Shown here: positions 35,044 to 46,279 of the stretch, one piece after another
How positions within the stretch are numbered: the first letter of the stretch is position 1
How the letters are laid out: every line of letters begins with the position of its first letter
The notes under the pieces: generated by a model
Seen by the model: only the letters and a program-made list of their open reading frames with translations
What the model was told of the DNA's origin: nothing
The model's database searches: none
Translations under genes and position numbers: made by a program
NCBI GenBank assembly: GCA_028023455.1
Contig: JAQFVV010012420.1
Span: forward strand, 4,092,001 to 4,156,000
Reading direction: 5' to 3'
DNA: 64,000 nt
DNA from: Epiperipatus broadwayi
Taxonomy: Eukaryota; Onychophora; Udeonychophora; Euonychophora; Peripatidae

Positions 35044-36322
35044 GGTTGTCTTTTGATAGTAGTAAGAGCAAAATAGAAATTGCGTAATTAAAATCACTGT
35101 ACAGCCAAAAAAGTCGCCATATTTTAAATCTGAAAAAATAAAATGAAATGTGTAAAAGTCTGAAGTTTTGATGTTATTGTAATTTTTTTTTCTGGTGTGT
35201 TGAATGGATAAAAAAATGTAATTAATCGGAAAAGTTTTTTTAAAAATGGCAAAATAGACATCGTGTAATAGAAATAAAGCCCCCCCCCCCCCAAAAAAAA
35301 ATCACCATATAGTCGCCTTTTTTAAAAAAAAAAGACAATGAAAAAGTCAAAAGTTTTGATCTCATTTTAATTTTTTTTTTGGAGAGGGGAGTGAGTTGAG
35401 AAATACTAGTCTTCACTGAGACAAAAGATAGAGACCAAAGTTATTTTTTGTTTGTTTTATTTTTAAAAAAGGGTAATAGAAATTGGTTTTAAAAATAAAA
35501 GTTTGAGTATTTTAGCGATATACAAATAAAGCCAAAAAAAATATCGCCTTATAGGCCAAAAAAAAGTGGGCGTATTTTTAAACAAAAAAAAAAAAAGAAA
35601 GTGAAACTTGAAAAAGTCAAAAGTTTTGATCTTATTTTAATTTGGGGGTGGGGGTGGATTGAGAAATACTTTGCAAAAGTTAGAGACAGAAATTTTTTGG
35701 TTGTTTTTCTTTTTAAAAAAGATGATAAAAATTGATTTCAAAAATAAAAATTAAAGCCAAAAAAAATCTTATTTTAATTTTTTTGGGGGGAGTGGGTTGA
35801 GAAATACTTTGTCTTCACTGAGACAAAAGGCAGAGACAAAAATTATTTTTGATTTTTTTTATTTCTAAAAAAAGATAATAAAAATTGGTTTTAAAAATAA
35901 AAGTTTTAGTATATCAGCGGTATAGGCAAAAAAGATATCATCTTATAGGCTAAAAAAAAGTGGCCGTATTTTTAAACAAAAAAACAACAACTGAAACTTG
36001 AAAAAGTCAAGTTTTGATCTTGCTTTATTTTGGAGTGGTGGGGGTGTATTGAGAAATACTTTGTAAAAGTTTGAGACAGAACTTATTTTTTGGTTTTTAT
36101 TTTTAAAAAAAGGTAATAAAAATTGATTTTAAAAATAAAAGTTAAAGCCAAAAAAAAAAAAAAAAAAATCACTGTATACCCCCCCCCCCCCAAAAAAAAA
36201 AAACACTAAAAATGAAATATTAAAAGAGAGAGTAGAACAAATGATATCAAAAAAAGTCATGTTACATTTTATTGTTTTAACAATGCCGACAAGTGGCCGT
36301 AATTGACTATCAAAAGACAACC
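35044..36322. mobile_element. TIR element containing a ~400-bp tandem array
   Basis: The ends are a perfect 17-bp inverted repeat: GGTTGTCTTTTGATAGT at 35,044-35,060 and its complement at 36,306-36,322. The inside is non-coding, with runs of A, C and T, and repeats at about 393-402 bp: CTTCACTGAGACAAAAG at 35,411 and 35,813; CGTATTTTTAAACAAA at about 35,570 and 35,965. A half-unit block (GAGAAATACT) recurs with spacings of about 263, 138 and 252 bp, so the array is a two-part higher-order unit present about twice. Open frames here are runs of low-complexity codons. Superfamily and target duplication are unclear. Confidence 0.7.
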
Positions 36323-36539
36323 AGAGTTTGTATAATAAAAAACTTTTTTCTATCCCCCCCCCCCAATAAACATCTGTGATAAATAGAAGAAAAACAAATT
36401 AATTTATGTATGATTGATTAGATTTTGTTTTTGTTCTATTCCTTTTTTTTTAATCAGGTAAAAATGTGAAGAAAAAATAAATAAAAATTGTTTATACTAA
36501 TTAAAAGTTTAAAATCTTATTATTTTGTTATTACAAACT

Positions 36540-36621
36540 TTCTTGCCAGTCTAGCGCAGACTGACAGAAAACTTCTGCAGCCCGGCACTGGTCCACAGAC
36601 CAGTAGTTGAAGACCACTGGT
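36540..36621 (+). mobile_element. hAT-type 3' terminus
   Basis: The sequence CAGCCCGGCACTGGTCCACA followed by GACCAGTAGTTGAAGACCACTGG has the look of the end of hAT elements: an internal CCGGTCC...GGACC hairpin and a terminal (C)CACTG. It is much more GC-rich than its surroundings. The opposite end (expected to start CAGTGGTCTTCAA) was not found nearby, so this is a fragment, or the element begins in the AT-rich sequence after 36,323. Confidence 0.55.
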
Positions 36622-37910
36622 TTAGATTATATAAAACATATAAGTTAAAAGATATAGGTTAAAATCAATTATGTTAAAATTTTCTGAGAAAAATAAATAT
36701 TTGACAAAAAAAAAAAACTAATTGCATTCTTAATTAGATAAATTCTTATTATAGATAAGATCAAAACCAGAGACTATGGAATGCAGTATGAAGTACAATA
36801 TTAATTTACTTCAGAAGCAGCAGATAATATAAAATCTGTCAAAAATCTACTTCAAATTAATCTGTCTGGAAATTCAATTGCTGAAGCACCTGGATAAAAG
36901 ATTAAAGAACGAGGGCAACAGAAGACCTTCACCAGATGTGCTTATTATCCCAGTGCAACTCATCACTGAAAATCAAAAGGAAGCTTAGGTTTTTACAGGT
37001 TATACTAATCTTATTTTTTTGATATGCCTTAAGGTGGAGATCTTATGAGAAATCAGAAAAAGTAATGATATTTATATATTTATGCTCTTATTCTATTGTG
37101 TTAATTATATATATTATTGATTAATACTAACCTGAACATAAAATATCAAATTAATTCAAATAATAAGTGCCTAGTAGTTACTATTTGCAGAATTATTTAA
37201 TTATTATTATTATATGTTTTGCTGTAGTAACTTCCTGGCTACTCTCACAGAGCAGATCCAAATATATCAAAATTCATAATATCTATGAAAGCTGAACTGA
37301 AAATGTTAATTATTGCTGTCATATTTTTACATTGGTACATAACAGAGCTGGTATTACACCATTCCTCTAGTTCCCATTTAATCTGTATCAGAAAATTATG
37401 ATATTTATATTTATTCTCTAGAAACAATCTGTATAAGTTAACAGATACTAGATGGGAGTGCCATTTGACTTTTACAATTAGTTTCTCATCTGAAAAGACC
37501 AATAAGTATACTTGTTATCTCATATGACTATTTTCATTTAGGAATTAAAATTAAGATTAAACGATAAGTTTTTTAAAATTATAAAAAGAAATACTGAAAT
37601 AGTATAAACCATTTAGAAGTGAAAGTTTGAATATAAAACACTAATTTGTAATAATTGTATAAATAAAATAATGAATTAGTTTATTTTGAATACTGGAAAT
37701 GACAAAATTAGAGTCAATTATAGACTTTGAATTCTAAAGTCCACCACATTAACACTGCATTGGTTCATGCATGTCACTAATTGTATGACCATTCAAATAA
37801 GAGTATTGATTAAGATAGAATCAATTTAACCATTAAAATAAATGTAATGTTAAAACAATCATGGGATGTATGAGTGTTCAATTAACATATTGAGTACAAG
37901 TTTCCAATCA
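36622..37910. other. Unassigned AT-rich sequence
   Basis: No gene recognised. The minus-strand frame of 85 codons at 37,245-37,502 shows no family motif. Confidence 0.45.
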
Positions 37911-37915
37911 ATTAA

Positions 37916-38673
37916 TGCTATGTCTGAAAGTAAAATTCTTGTTAGTCAGATAGCATCAAGTTTGAATTTCTCCCCTGATAAAAACTAGAAACTATTACAT
38001 TTAAATTACATTATTAATAGCATATATATAAATTAATCAAATATATAAATGAACCCAAAGACATACAGAAATGATAATAAAGATCCATAGGCCAGTTCAA
38101 CCCCCTAAACTTGCTTTTTATACATTCAGAGGGAAGTTCTCCACAATAGAGACACCCAGCACTGACAGTAAAAGTCCACCTGCACACATGAAGCTTCACA
38201 AGAGTGAGTTCTTTCCCCCCACTTGACTGGCATAGATTAATTGCTCTCTTCTGATTGTCTTCTATTTCCGATCCTGCCGATAAAATAATTAATTCATTTG
38301 TTGGTCGTGCATCTTTGATGGCAGAATTTTACTTCTAATTAGTTCTATTAAATTTATTCATAACTGAATTCAGAACTCACAAACATTTAATTATAATCAG
38401 TATCTATATATAATATGAAAGAATTTCATAACTTATCTCTAGAGATTTTTTCATAACTTATCTCTAGAGATTTAACTAATTACTATTTCACTCTATTTAG
38501 AAAATAATCTTTTCTGATTTTATTTTATTTTTTATTTATTATTTAAGCTTACTAATCTTTAAAAATCTAGATTTTAATTTAATACATATATATCTTTATA
38601 CATGTATATTACATCGTCATTTCAATTAACAATTTATGTGTATGTATTTGAACATATAACCGCATACATAACA
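37916..38673 (-). repeat. 3' LTR of the Gypsy element
   Basis: 758 bp, aligning along its length with 40,277-41,079. It carries a private tandem duplication of TTTCATAACTTATCTCTAGA at about 38,428-38,471 that the other LTR lacks (only one unit near 40,855), and lacks a ~45-bp segment present in the 5' LTR near 40,360. These differences plus many substitutions show that the insertion is old. Confidence 0.88.
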
Positions 38674-38939
38674 CACACTTCCTGCAAGCTCAGAGATTTA
38701 TCTTTTCTCTGGACTTAATATGAAGTCATGAAGCTATTTCAGAATCTTTCTTCCCCTTTTAATTCATTGAAATGTATTTATCTATAACTTCACTTGTTAT
38801 TTCTTCCTCTGCTACATGTAGTTGGTCTTCATCGATGTGATAACGTTTCCTGTTTAGCATCATCATTTAGTACTTTATCATTGGTATCAGTTTTCTTGAA
38901 TAAATCAGATATTTCATCCTTGCTTTCATTTTTATACAG

Positions 38940-40080
38940 TTGATTGATGTGTTTAATATCTTTCCATCGCTAGTATGCATGGTCACCAGCTGCCACCTGT
39001 GTCCAGAATTTATTCAGATTATTTTTTCCCACCCTATTTTATCAGCTGTAAACTTATAGATACTCTGAGTCTGTTTCTTATGATCCTCTGTTGGTACAAT
39101 GGTTATTAATATACTTCACCTGATGATTTTCCAGATTTAGTAGATGGAGTTGAATGCTGATAAAGCAGTGCAGTAAAGACTGCTTCCTGTATTCTTGTTT
39201 TATCTATTTTGTTAATGAATGACTTAAGGTTTCGAATGGCTTTATTGGCCAATCTGTTAGATTGAGATTGGTAAGAGGGGTGAGTGTTCTATCCTCCATT
39301 TTTACATAGTCTCTTATAACTTCTCTAATGTACAGCCAGTTCCATTATCAGAAACTAAGGTTTCAGTTATCTGACACTAAGGTTTCTGGAAGACCATAGT
39401 ATGAAAAGATTTCATGGTAATTTATTTTTGTCTAATCTGAATATGCATTAGTCATTATGAAGAATAAATGTCTATAAATTGGGCCACAGTGATCGATGTA
39501 GATGCATTGCCATGGCCTCTCCTCCTTTGGCCATGCTTCAAACTTTGATCATGGTTATTTAGTGCATGATTGACAGTTAGCACATTTTAAAATATAATTT
39601 TCAATATTACTGTTAATGTTTGAACACCAGACATAACCATGGGCTAATGTCCTTGCTTTGACAATGACCAGATGACTTTCATGCAATAATTTAGAATTTG
39701 GATTTCTACTCCTTACTGGGATCAACATGCAATCACCTATTAGAATGCAGCATTTGCATTTTCTCATGAGCATCCCATAGTGCTTTATGGAGAAAGGTTG
39801 GATGATGATTTGGCCAACCAATATGCATTTTTTATGTATAATCCATTGATAGTCATGTTCTCATCTGCCTATATGGCTACTATTTTGCTATTAAGGGTTT
39901 GACTCATTAGCACATCAATACAGTTAATTTCCATTTCTTTTTGATAGGTCTCTGTCTGGTTAGGCATACGAGCCCTATTTACTTTCCCTTCCTATATTCT
40001 AGTATATAGTCATAATCATTCCTTAATTTGATTGTATAAAAAAATCTTCAGCCTGTTTGCTATTTCTATCGCTCTTTTAC
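38940..40080 (-). pseudogene. Gypsy integrase (and RNase H tail) relic
   Basis: The minus strand reads, in order, the RNase H tail (ILEYRKGK, about 40,010) and the integrase zinc-binding domain LLHESHLVIVKARTLAHGYV (about 39,690) ending ENYILKCANCQSCTK (39,555-39,600), with H and C ligands visible. The core follows with the block ending CIYIDHCGPIY (about 39,500), YYGLPETLVSDN (about 39,390) and SYQSQSNRLANKAIRNL (about 39,250). The usual catalytic Glu in the last motif (LAER) is replaced (LANK). Stops and frame changes occur throughout. It is related to the integrase at 33.2-34.0 kb but carried on the opposite strand. Confidence 0.82.
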
Positions 40081-40276
40081 TGGCAAAACATAATAGTGTT
40101 GACCTTGTTTATGAAGAGACATTTTTCCATGTGTTAGATATACAATGGCCAACTACTTGCCTCATTGATATAAAACTCTCTGATTGATGATTGCATGCTA
40201 ACAGATTATTCTATATCTCTAATCTAACCATTAAAACTCTAATTTGATTCAAGGTTTGAATCACAACTGCACCATT

Positions 40277-41079
40277 TGCTATGTCTGGAAGTGAAATTCT
40301 TGCTCACTAGACAGTATGAAGTTTGAGTTTCTTCCCTGGAAAAAAACTATAAACTACTATATTTAAATTTTAGCACTTAACATCACTCTATAACAATTTC
40401 TTACATTATAATTAGCATATATACAAATAACTAAATATATAAATGAACCCAAAGGCATACAGAAATGATAATAAAGATCTATATGACCTATTTAGTCCCT
40501 AGACTTACTTTTTACATGTTCAGATGCATGTTCTCTGCAATAGAAGCTTAAAGTACACATGATGATGTCCAGCACTGAGAGTAAAAGTCCATCTGCACAC
40601 ATGAAGCTTTTCTACAAGAGTGACTTCCTTTTTCACCAATTGGCTGGCATAGATTAATTGTCCAATTTGTTTTTTTCTGATTGGCTCTTATTTTCAATCT
40701 TTCCAATAAGATAATTAATTCATTTGTTGATGGTCCATCCTCGATCAGAGAATTTTACTTCTAATTTGTTCTATTGAACTTATTTTTTAGATTCTTGAGT
40801 GATTATTTATGACTGAATCTGGAACTCATAATCATTTAATTATTATGAAGGGATTTCATAACTTGTCTCTAGAGATTTAACTAATTACTATTTCCCTCTA
40901 TTTAGAAAATAATCTTTTCTGGTCTCATTTTTCTTTTTTATTTATTATTTAAGTTTACTAATCTTTAAAAAGCTAGATTTTAATTTAATGCGTATATATC
41001 TTTATACACATATATACATCGTCATTTCAATTAACCATTTTATGTGTATGCATTTGAAAATACAGGCACATACATAACA
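40277..41079 (-). repeat. 5' LTR of the Gypsy element
   Basis: 803 bp, paired with 37,916-38,673. Shared landmarks include AATGAACCCAAAGGCATACA, CACATGAAGCTT, ATAATTAATTCATTTGTTG and TCTCTAGAGATTTAACTAAT. Read on the minus strand it ends CATAGCA, two bases before the primer-binding-site-like TGGTGCAG. Confidence 0.88.
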
Positions 41080-41507
41080 ATTAACAAAGCTGGAATTGTT
41101 TTACTGATAAGCTGACATTAATCCAGAAACCTTTAGTTCTTAAATCTACTATCATTCAAAACTGCACAGAGTATTGATAAAGATGGACTGAATTTTAAAT
41201 AATAATGCTATAAAAAAAAAAAAAGGAGTGAAAATATTGATAAATTTTTGAAAAACTATCTACAAATCTATAAAACCAACTAATTTTTTTTAAAAAAAAA
41301 AACAACCACCACAAACAGATTAATATTAAAACTTATTAAATATTAACTAATAAAAGTTAAAACAAATATAATATTTATATACTTTAAAACTTTAATTACC
41401 ACTTTCTTATAATCAATTATTAATCTTTTCATTAATAGTTTTATGATTTTCATATTATTTGAATTACTACTTTATAATAAAGTTTTCAACTAGAGATTCT
41501 ATAGTTA

Positions 41508-41576
41508 TTAAACAATTCAAAACAAAGCAAAACTCTCCATATAGTAGTGCCATCTTGTGATCATGCGATGTTTAGT
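41508..41576 (+). mobile_element. 69-bp retroposon with 13-bp target duplication (short form)
   Basis: The sequence begins TTAAACAATTCAAAACAAAG and is nearly identical to 11,731-11,781, then jumps to GATCATGCGATGTTTAGT, omitting about 40 internal bases found in the 11.7-kb copy. It is bounded by the perfect 13-bp direct repeat GATTCTATAGTTA (41,495-41,507 and 41,577-41,589). The intact duplication means the short form was already short when it inserted. Confidence 0.65.
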
Positions 41577-41589
41577 GATTCTATAGTTA

Positions 41590-42700
41590 CTTATTTTAAG
41601 GTGAACCAAATTCTCATGATATCCTCTGCAAGTTAGCATATTGCTGGAATAATATATTAAAGATGTAAACCTTACTGAGTCAAAGTTCAAATTATCACTT
41701 CTGATTTCCAAATTTACATGTTCTCTTAATCAATTAACCATTCAATTACTTTTTTATTTAAATAGTGATGATGATAAGAAAATTTTTATTATCATATTAC
41801 TGAATTTTTATTAAAAGATGCCTTAAGATCATAAAGCCTATTATCTATAAGTATACATATATAAGTACTGACTAAACTGATTTATACTTGTATCCAGCAT
41901 ATGCTATCAGTAAGTTAAATACATTTTTAAATATATATTTATAAAGTTTATATCTTTTTTTTATCTAATAAGATGGATTGATTTACTGAAAGCAAATGGA
42001 ACTGATCTCAAAATCAAATGCAGTCAGCTGTGAAGATGTGACAAGTGTGTTTCATAAAATATGACAGATATCAAATTCCATTTCTTTTTAAGCAATCTGA
42101 TGATCCTAAAGTTTATTTGAACTAAATATATCAGACAGCTATCATTAATATATCTCTCTATCAAGCTTTTGCATATTTAACAATCTGGTAATAAATACAT
42201 TTCCTAATTTAAAACTATATGTAATAAAGTTTTAAATTGGGCAGTGTTTTAATTAAAAAACATAAATAAAAAATGTTAATATATACAAAAATAAAAATAT
42301 TTTCAAACATTTATCTCAAAACAAAGTACCAAAACAATCCTGTTTAGTGAGAACAATTATATAACTTAATAGTGTTCAATATCTCAAATGTTTAATTTAA
42401 TGGTACTATTTGAAAAAAACTTGTCAATAGAAAAGCACACAAAATAGCTTTCACGCCAAATTCATAAATGAACTGTATACTCACTAATTACTAAAAGAAT
42501 AACAATGTTCATTATAGTCTTTTCCATATAATTATACACTCATCTAATACAAAAGTCACATTTCTGTATTAATAAAGTTAAAGTGGGATTGTCTGTAAGT
42601 AAATTGTTTAGTAGTCCTATTAGTTTTTGGTTTATGATTTGTTTATAATTTACATAAATTATTTTATGTTCATTTTATTTGATTTTTAGTGAAGAGAAAA
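41590..42700. other. Unassigned AT-rich sequence
   Basis: No gene or repeat recognised. The left end of the hAT element that follows should lie here; CAGTG-like candidates near 42,245 and 42,370 are not convincing. Confidence 0.45.
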
Positions 42701-42710
42701 TATTTTAAAC

Positions 42711-44479
42711 ATGGACAAATTTTTATTGAGACCTCAGAAAAATAAGAAAGAGAGTTACAGGAAACAAGATGAACACCTCATCAAAATAAAAATATAATGA
42801 AAATTACATCCAATATGGTTTTATGTTATCAGAAAAAGACAATTCAATTCCTTCTTGTATGATTTGTTTAACAACATTCTCAAATGAAGCCATGGTTCCC
42901 AGTAAATTTCAATGACATTTACTAACAAATCACAACATAAGGGCAAACCAAAAGAATACTTTAATATGCAAAATTCAATCAAAAAGGCTGAAGAAATTTC
43001 ACTCAATTACTGAGAAAGCTCAAATCTTTAGTTACAAGATGACAAAGAAAAAAAAATCACATTCTGATGCCAAAAGCCTAGGAAATTGCCATTGGCAAAA
43101 TGATTAGTGATCAATTCATTAAACAAGTTAAGACCATCGCTTTGTCAGACCACACAATTTCTCATAAAATTCAAGATATTTCATGAGATTTTATTGATAA
43201 GGTCTGCGAACATTTCACTGAAGCAAAAAATGAACCCAAAAACTCGCAGGCCTTACAAATTGATGAAAGTATAGACATCAGCGACAAAGCTCATCTAATT
43301 TCATTTTTGAAAATCATCAGCAGTGATAAAATTATGTCAGTTTTTTTTTTGCTGTGAATTGAAGGAAAGAGTGACAGGATAAGATATCTTTAACCTGATA
43401 AGCCAAAATGTAGTTTGAGAGGGATGCAGTAGCAAACTTGTATTAGGGTTTGCACTTATGACACTATAGTCATGCAGGGTTGAAAAAAAGGCTTTGTGGC
43501 TCATGTATTACAAAAAAATTTCCAAATTAAAATTGTACATTGCACGATTCACACAAAGTTTTGATGTCCAAATCTCTACCTAATGGCTTCCTGAAGATGA
43601 TGGACAATGTTGCTAAAATGGTGAATTACATAAAATCATACCCCCTACATTGCAGACTTTTTGCATCCCTATATGAAACTATGAATTCTGATTTTAAGTG
43701 TTTACTACTTGACACAGAAGTGTGATGGCTGACAAAATACTAACATGTTTTATCTCTTTGCAAACTGAAATAATAGGTTTTATCAATGCTAAAAATTCTG
43801 GATTTGAATTTCTTAATGATAATTAATGGCTGGAATAAACACTGTCAACAATCTTTTTGAAAGTTGAATGTTTTTAAATTTGAGTCTGCAAGGAGCAAAT
43901 GAAAACATCATCACAATTACAAGCAAATTAAAATCTTTTACTAACAAGTTAGAACTGTGGACCAGGAAATTTAAAAACTCATGGCTTTATTGATTCCAAG
44001 CATAGAGACTTTTTAAAAAAAAATTAAAATTTTGTCAGAAGTACAGAAGACAGTAGAAAACCTCTCTGCATCATTTTCTAAGTATTTTCCATCACTTGAT
44101 TATCAAATGTTCCAGTGGGTCATTAAATCTTTTGCAAGATATTACAGTACATAGCTGTCATTAACATTAAAAGAAGAAGAAAATTTAATAGACTTGAAAA
44201 ATGAAACTGTGCATAAAGCCTCATTTTCTGTGCTAGAATTGTCAGAATTTTGGAATTCACTTTGGAGCTAATATTTTCAATTAGATACTACAGCTATTAA
44301 ATCTTTGTTTTCCTTTGGATCATGTATTTTGTGAATTGGATTTCTTGGCATTTATGAAAATGAAATAAAAAAACTGAATTACAGATGGTAAATAAGGAGT
44401 TATGTGTTTGTTTATCTAATTTAGAGCCATGTTTTGACAAAATTCTTTCTCAAAATCAATTTCATCCTTCTCATTAATA
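42711..44479 (+). pseudogene. ZBED5/SCAND3-like hAT transposase relic
   Basis: The plus strand from ATG 42,711 (MDKFLLRPQKNKKESYRKQD) follows the order of ZBED5-type hAT transposases. A BED finger region has CMICLTTFSNEAMVPSKFQ (about 42,860) and a His pair. Then come IALSDHTISHKIQDIS (43,137-43,185) and LQIDESIDISDKAHLISF (about 43,255), an RNase-H-like block with catalytic Asp. Next are the MDNVAKMVNYIKSYPLHCRL block (about 43,600) and LLDTEV*W (43,715). The C-terminus ELCVCLSNLEPCFDKILSQN ends HPSH at about 44,477. Multiple stops and frameshifts; the segment before the C-terminus is shortened. Not functional. A palindromic MITE is inserted just downstream. Confidence 0.85.
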
Positions 44480-44577
44480 ACATTATTATTGTATTATATT
44501 ATCTATATATATGTTTATAAAACAATTTTATTTTATTGTTACTATAATAATAATTTATTTATTTATATTCATACTAA

Positions 44578-44850
44578 TAAAGAGGAAGTCAACCTCGATA
44601 ATGTGTTACTCCTTGAATATTATAAATCTTTGCACACTCACCTGCCAGTAAGAGTTTTAAAAACTTAAATGAATCACTTAAATTTAGAGCATATTTGTAT
44701 ATATATACTAACTCTTACTGACTATACTTATATCAGGGCTTGAATCCATTGTGATTCATTTAAGTTTTTAAAACTTGTAATGGTGGATGAGTATGCAGAG
44801 ATTTATAATATTCAAGGAGTAGCACATTATCAGGGGTTGACTTCCTCTTT
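44578..44850. mobile_element. Palindromic MITE nested in hAT element
   Basis: The left arm 44,578-44,677 (TAAAGAGGAAGTCAACCTCG...) and right arm 44,751-44,850 (ending GACTTCCTCTTTA) are inverted complements about 100 bp long. Shared blocks are TACTCCTTGAATATTATAAA and GTTTTAAAAACTTAAATGAA. The loop is 73 bp. It lies between the hAT coding relic and the candidate hAT 3' end at about 44,995, so it inserted after the hAT element. The flanks are TAA-like and ambiguous. Confidence 0.82.
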
Positions 44851-44929
44851 AATAATTACAAAATTTTCAGCACTTTGTAATAATAGATTTTCATATTAAT
44901 AAAGTATATTTAATTTTGTTGAGAGTTTT

Positions 44930-44998
44930 ATTTAGTGTGTCACAAAATAAATTCTCCTTGCCTAATGTGCCATAAGGTAAAAAAGTTTGGTAGACACT
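44930..44998 (+). mobile_element. Candidate 3' end of the 42.7-kb hAT element
   Basis: TGTGCCATAAGGTAAAAAAGTTTGGTAGACACT has the layout of many ZBED-type hAT termini (...AAAAAGTTTGG.GACCACTG). No clean 8-bp duplication or matching left end was found. Confidence 0.4.
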
Positions 44999-45173
44999 TA
45001 TTTACTATAGTATTAACACAAAATGAAAAATATGTTTTATTAAAGAAGGGAATAATTTTTGATTAAAAAAAGAGGAGATGGAATAGTTTTTCCATTAAAA
45101 CTATTCCAAAATCTTTTTAAAAATTTTATTTTAGTATTTTCTCCTATTAATTTAATAAAATATATATATATTA

Positions 45174-45258
45174 TACGTCAAATGTGTTGATTGGGAGGCG
45201 AACTTGGGCCAGCTGCTTGAAAGGCAGCTATGCTAACCACTAAGTCACCAATGCTTGA
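45174..45258 (-). mobile_element. tRNA-Gly-like SINE, copy 5
   Basis: The minus strand reads CAAGCATTGGTGACTTAGTG, GTTAGCATAGCTGCCTTTCA, AGCAGCTGGCCCAAGTTCG and CCTCCCAATC, a nearly full tRNA cloverleaf. The anticodon loop is CTTTCAA (UUC) instead of CTTCCAA, presumably a mutation of UCC. The family tail TTTGACGTATA is present but an AT run replaces the A-tail. It is not a functional tRNA: the acceptor stem does not close (GCATTGG versus CCAATCA) and there is a SINE tail. Confidence 0.78.
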
Positions 45259-46168
45259 TTTCTTTAAATATTATGTCTCATTTTATCACTCTATCCCATT
45301 CAGCTCTTTGAAGTAGCTGATTCCTGACCTCATTAATGATTTACATTTTTAATAAAAATTTTCAGAGTTTATATAAAGTTTCACTTTAGTATTTATTAAA
45401 TGAATAATAGCCATAATTGTAATATGCAAGTTGAGAGCTGTAACTAAACAATTTTCCTTAGTTTCTTCAAATCAAAGCTACAAAAAACTCTTCTTTAAAT
45501 ATCATTTCCTAATAAACAAAAAAAACATGGTAATTGGTTTAACTTAATTACATTCTTTTGAATAAATGTTTAATATACTCAATCTTATAAAAGTAAATAT
45601 CTTATTGCAAAGCAAATATTATTTTTAGAAGTTAGATATAAATCTGCAATAATATTGAATGATTAAATATTTACTTATTGGCTAACCAAATATAAAAATT
45701 TAGGATAAAATATTTATCAAATATTATTTAATCATTAGCTGGGTTTCTTATAAGCTGGCTACTAGAAACATTCTCAGATCTATTTCACATTTGAATTCTC
45801 AATTATAAGCAAAAAAGACTAACACATTCTTCCATAAACTTTAATCTGAAAAAAAAAAAAGAGAAACAATGCACAAATGAATAATCTCTATCCTAGACTT
45901 AAAACCATTAAAATACATTTCTTTTTATAAAATGAATTTCTCATAAGAACAAAATACAGTAAAGTAGACCAAAGTGGCCTACAAAAATACAAAATGTATT
46001 TTGTTTAAATTAATTTGATGTTTTTATTAATTTTAGTTTAAAATTTTTAATGTTTTAAAGGAAATGAATTTTTATTTATATCCATTTTTTTATTTTTAAA
46101 TTTTAATTACTTGTAAATCTATATTACTTATAATTGAGGCAGTAAATCTAACAGTGAAATGTTTTAAT
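45259..46168. other. Unassigned AT-rich sequence
   Basis: No gene or repeat recognised. Confidence 0.45.
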
Positions 46169-46180
46169 AAAATAGATAAT

Positions 46181-46271
46181 AGTTGTCAAGCGTTGGTGGT
46201 CGAATGGTCAGTACAGCTGCCTTACAAGCAGTTGTCCCGGACAACTATGACACGTGAAAAAAAAAAAAAAA
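46181..46271 (+). mobile_element. tRNA-Gly-like SINE, copy 6
   Basis: The copy begins near GTTGTCAAGCGTTGGTGGTC, continues GAATGGTCAGTACAGCTGCC and TTACAAGCAGTTG, then a shortened CCCGG, the family tail ACTATGACACGTG and an A-run of about 17. It is flanked by the direct repeat AAAATAGATAA (46,169-46,179 and 46,269-46,279). The anticodon position reads UAC. Head and tail match the other five copies. Confidence 0.8.
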
Positions 46272-46279
46272 ATAGATAA

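Larger units (their letters stand above)
37911..41084 (-). mobile_element. LTR-bounded, internally deleted Ty3/Gypsy element
   Basis: The element spans 37,916-41,079 and is flanked by the 5-bp duplication ATTAA (37,911-37,915 and 41,080-41,084). Two LTRs start TGCTATGTCT and end ACATAACA on the plus strand. The coding sense is minus, so the 5' LTR is the right one (40,277-41,079). Two bases inside it, TGGTGCAGTTGTGATTC reads like a primer-binding site. Only about 1.6 kb lies between the LTRs: the end of RNase H (ILEYRKGK, about 40,010) and an integrase. gag, protease and reverse transcriptase are missing. Confidence 0.88.

Noticed and set aside
36129-36320. 63-codon minus-strand frame rich in Phe and Gly
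   Set aside because: It is the translation of A- and C-runs at the end of the TIR/array element.
45174-45258. Functional tRNA-Gly or tRNA-Glu gene
   Set aside because: The cloverleaf is recognisable, but the acceptor stem does not pair properly, and the family tail shared with five other A-tailed copies shows it is a SINE.
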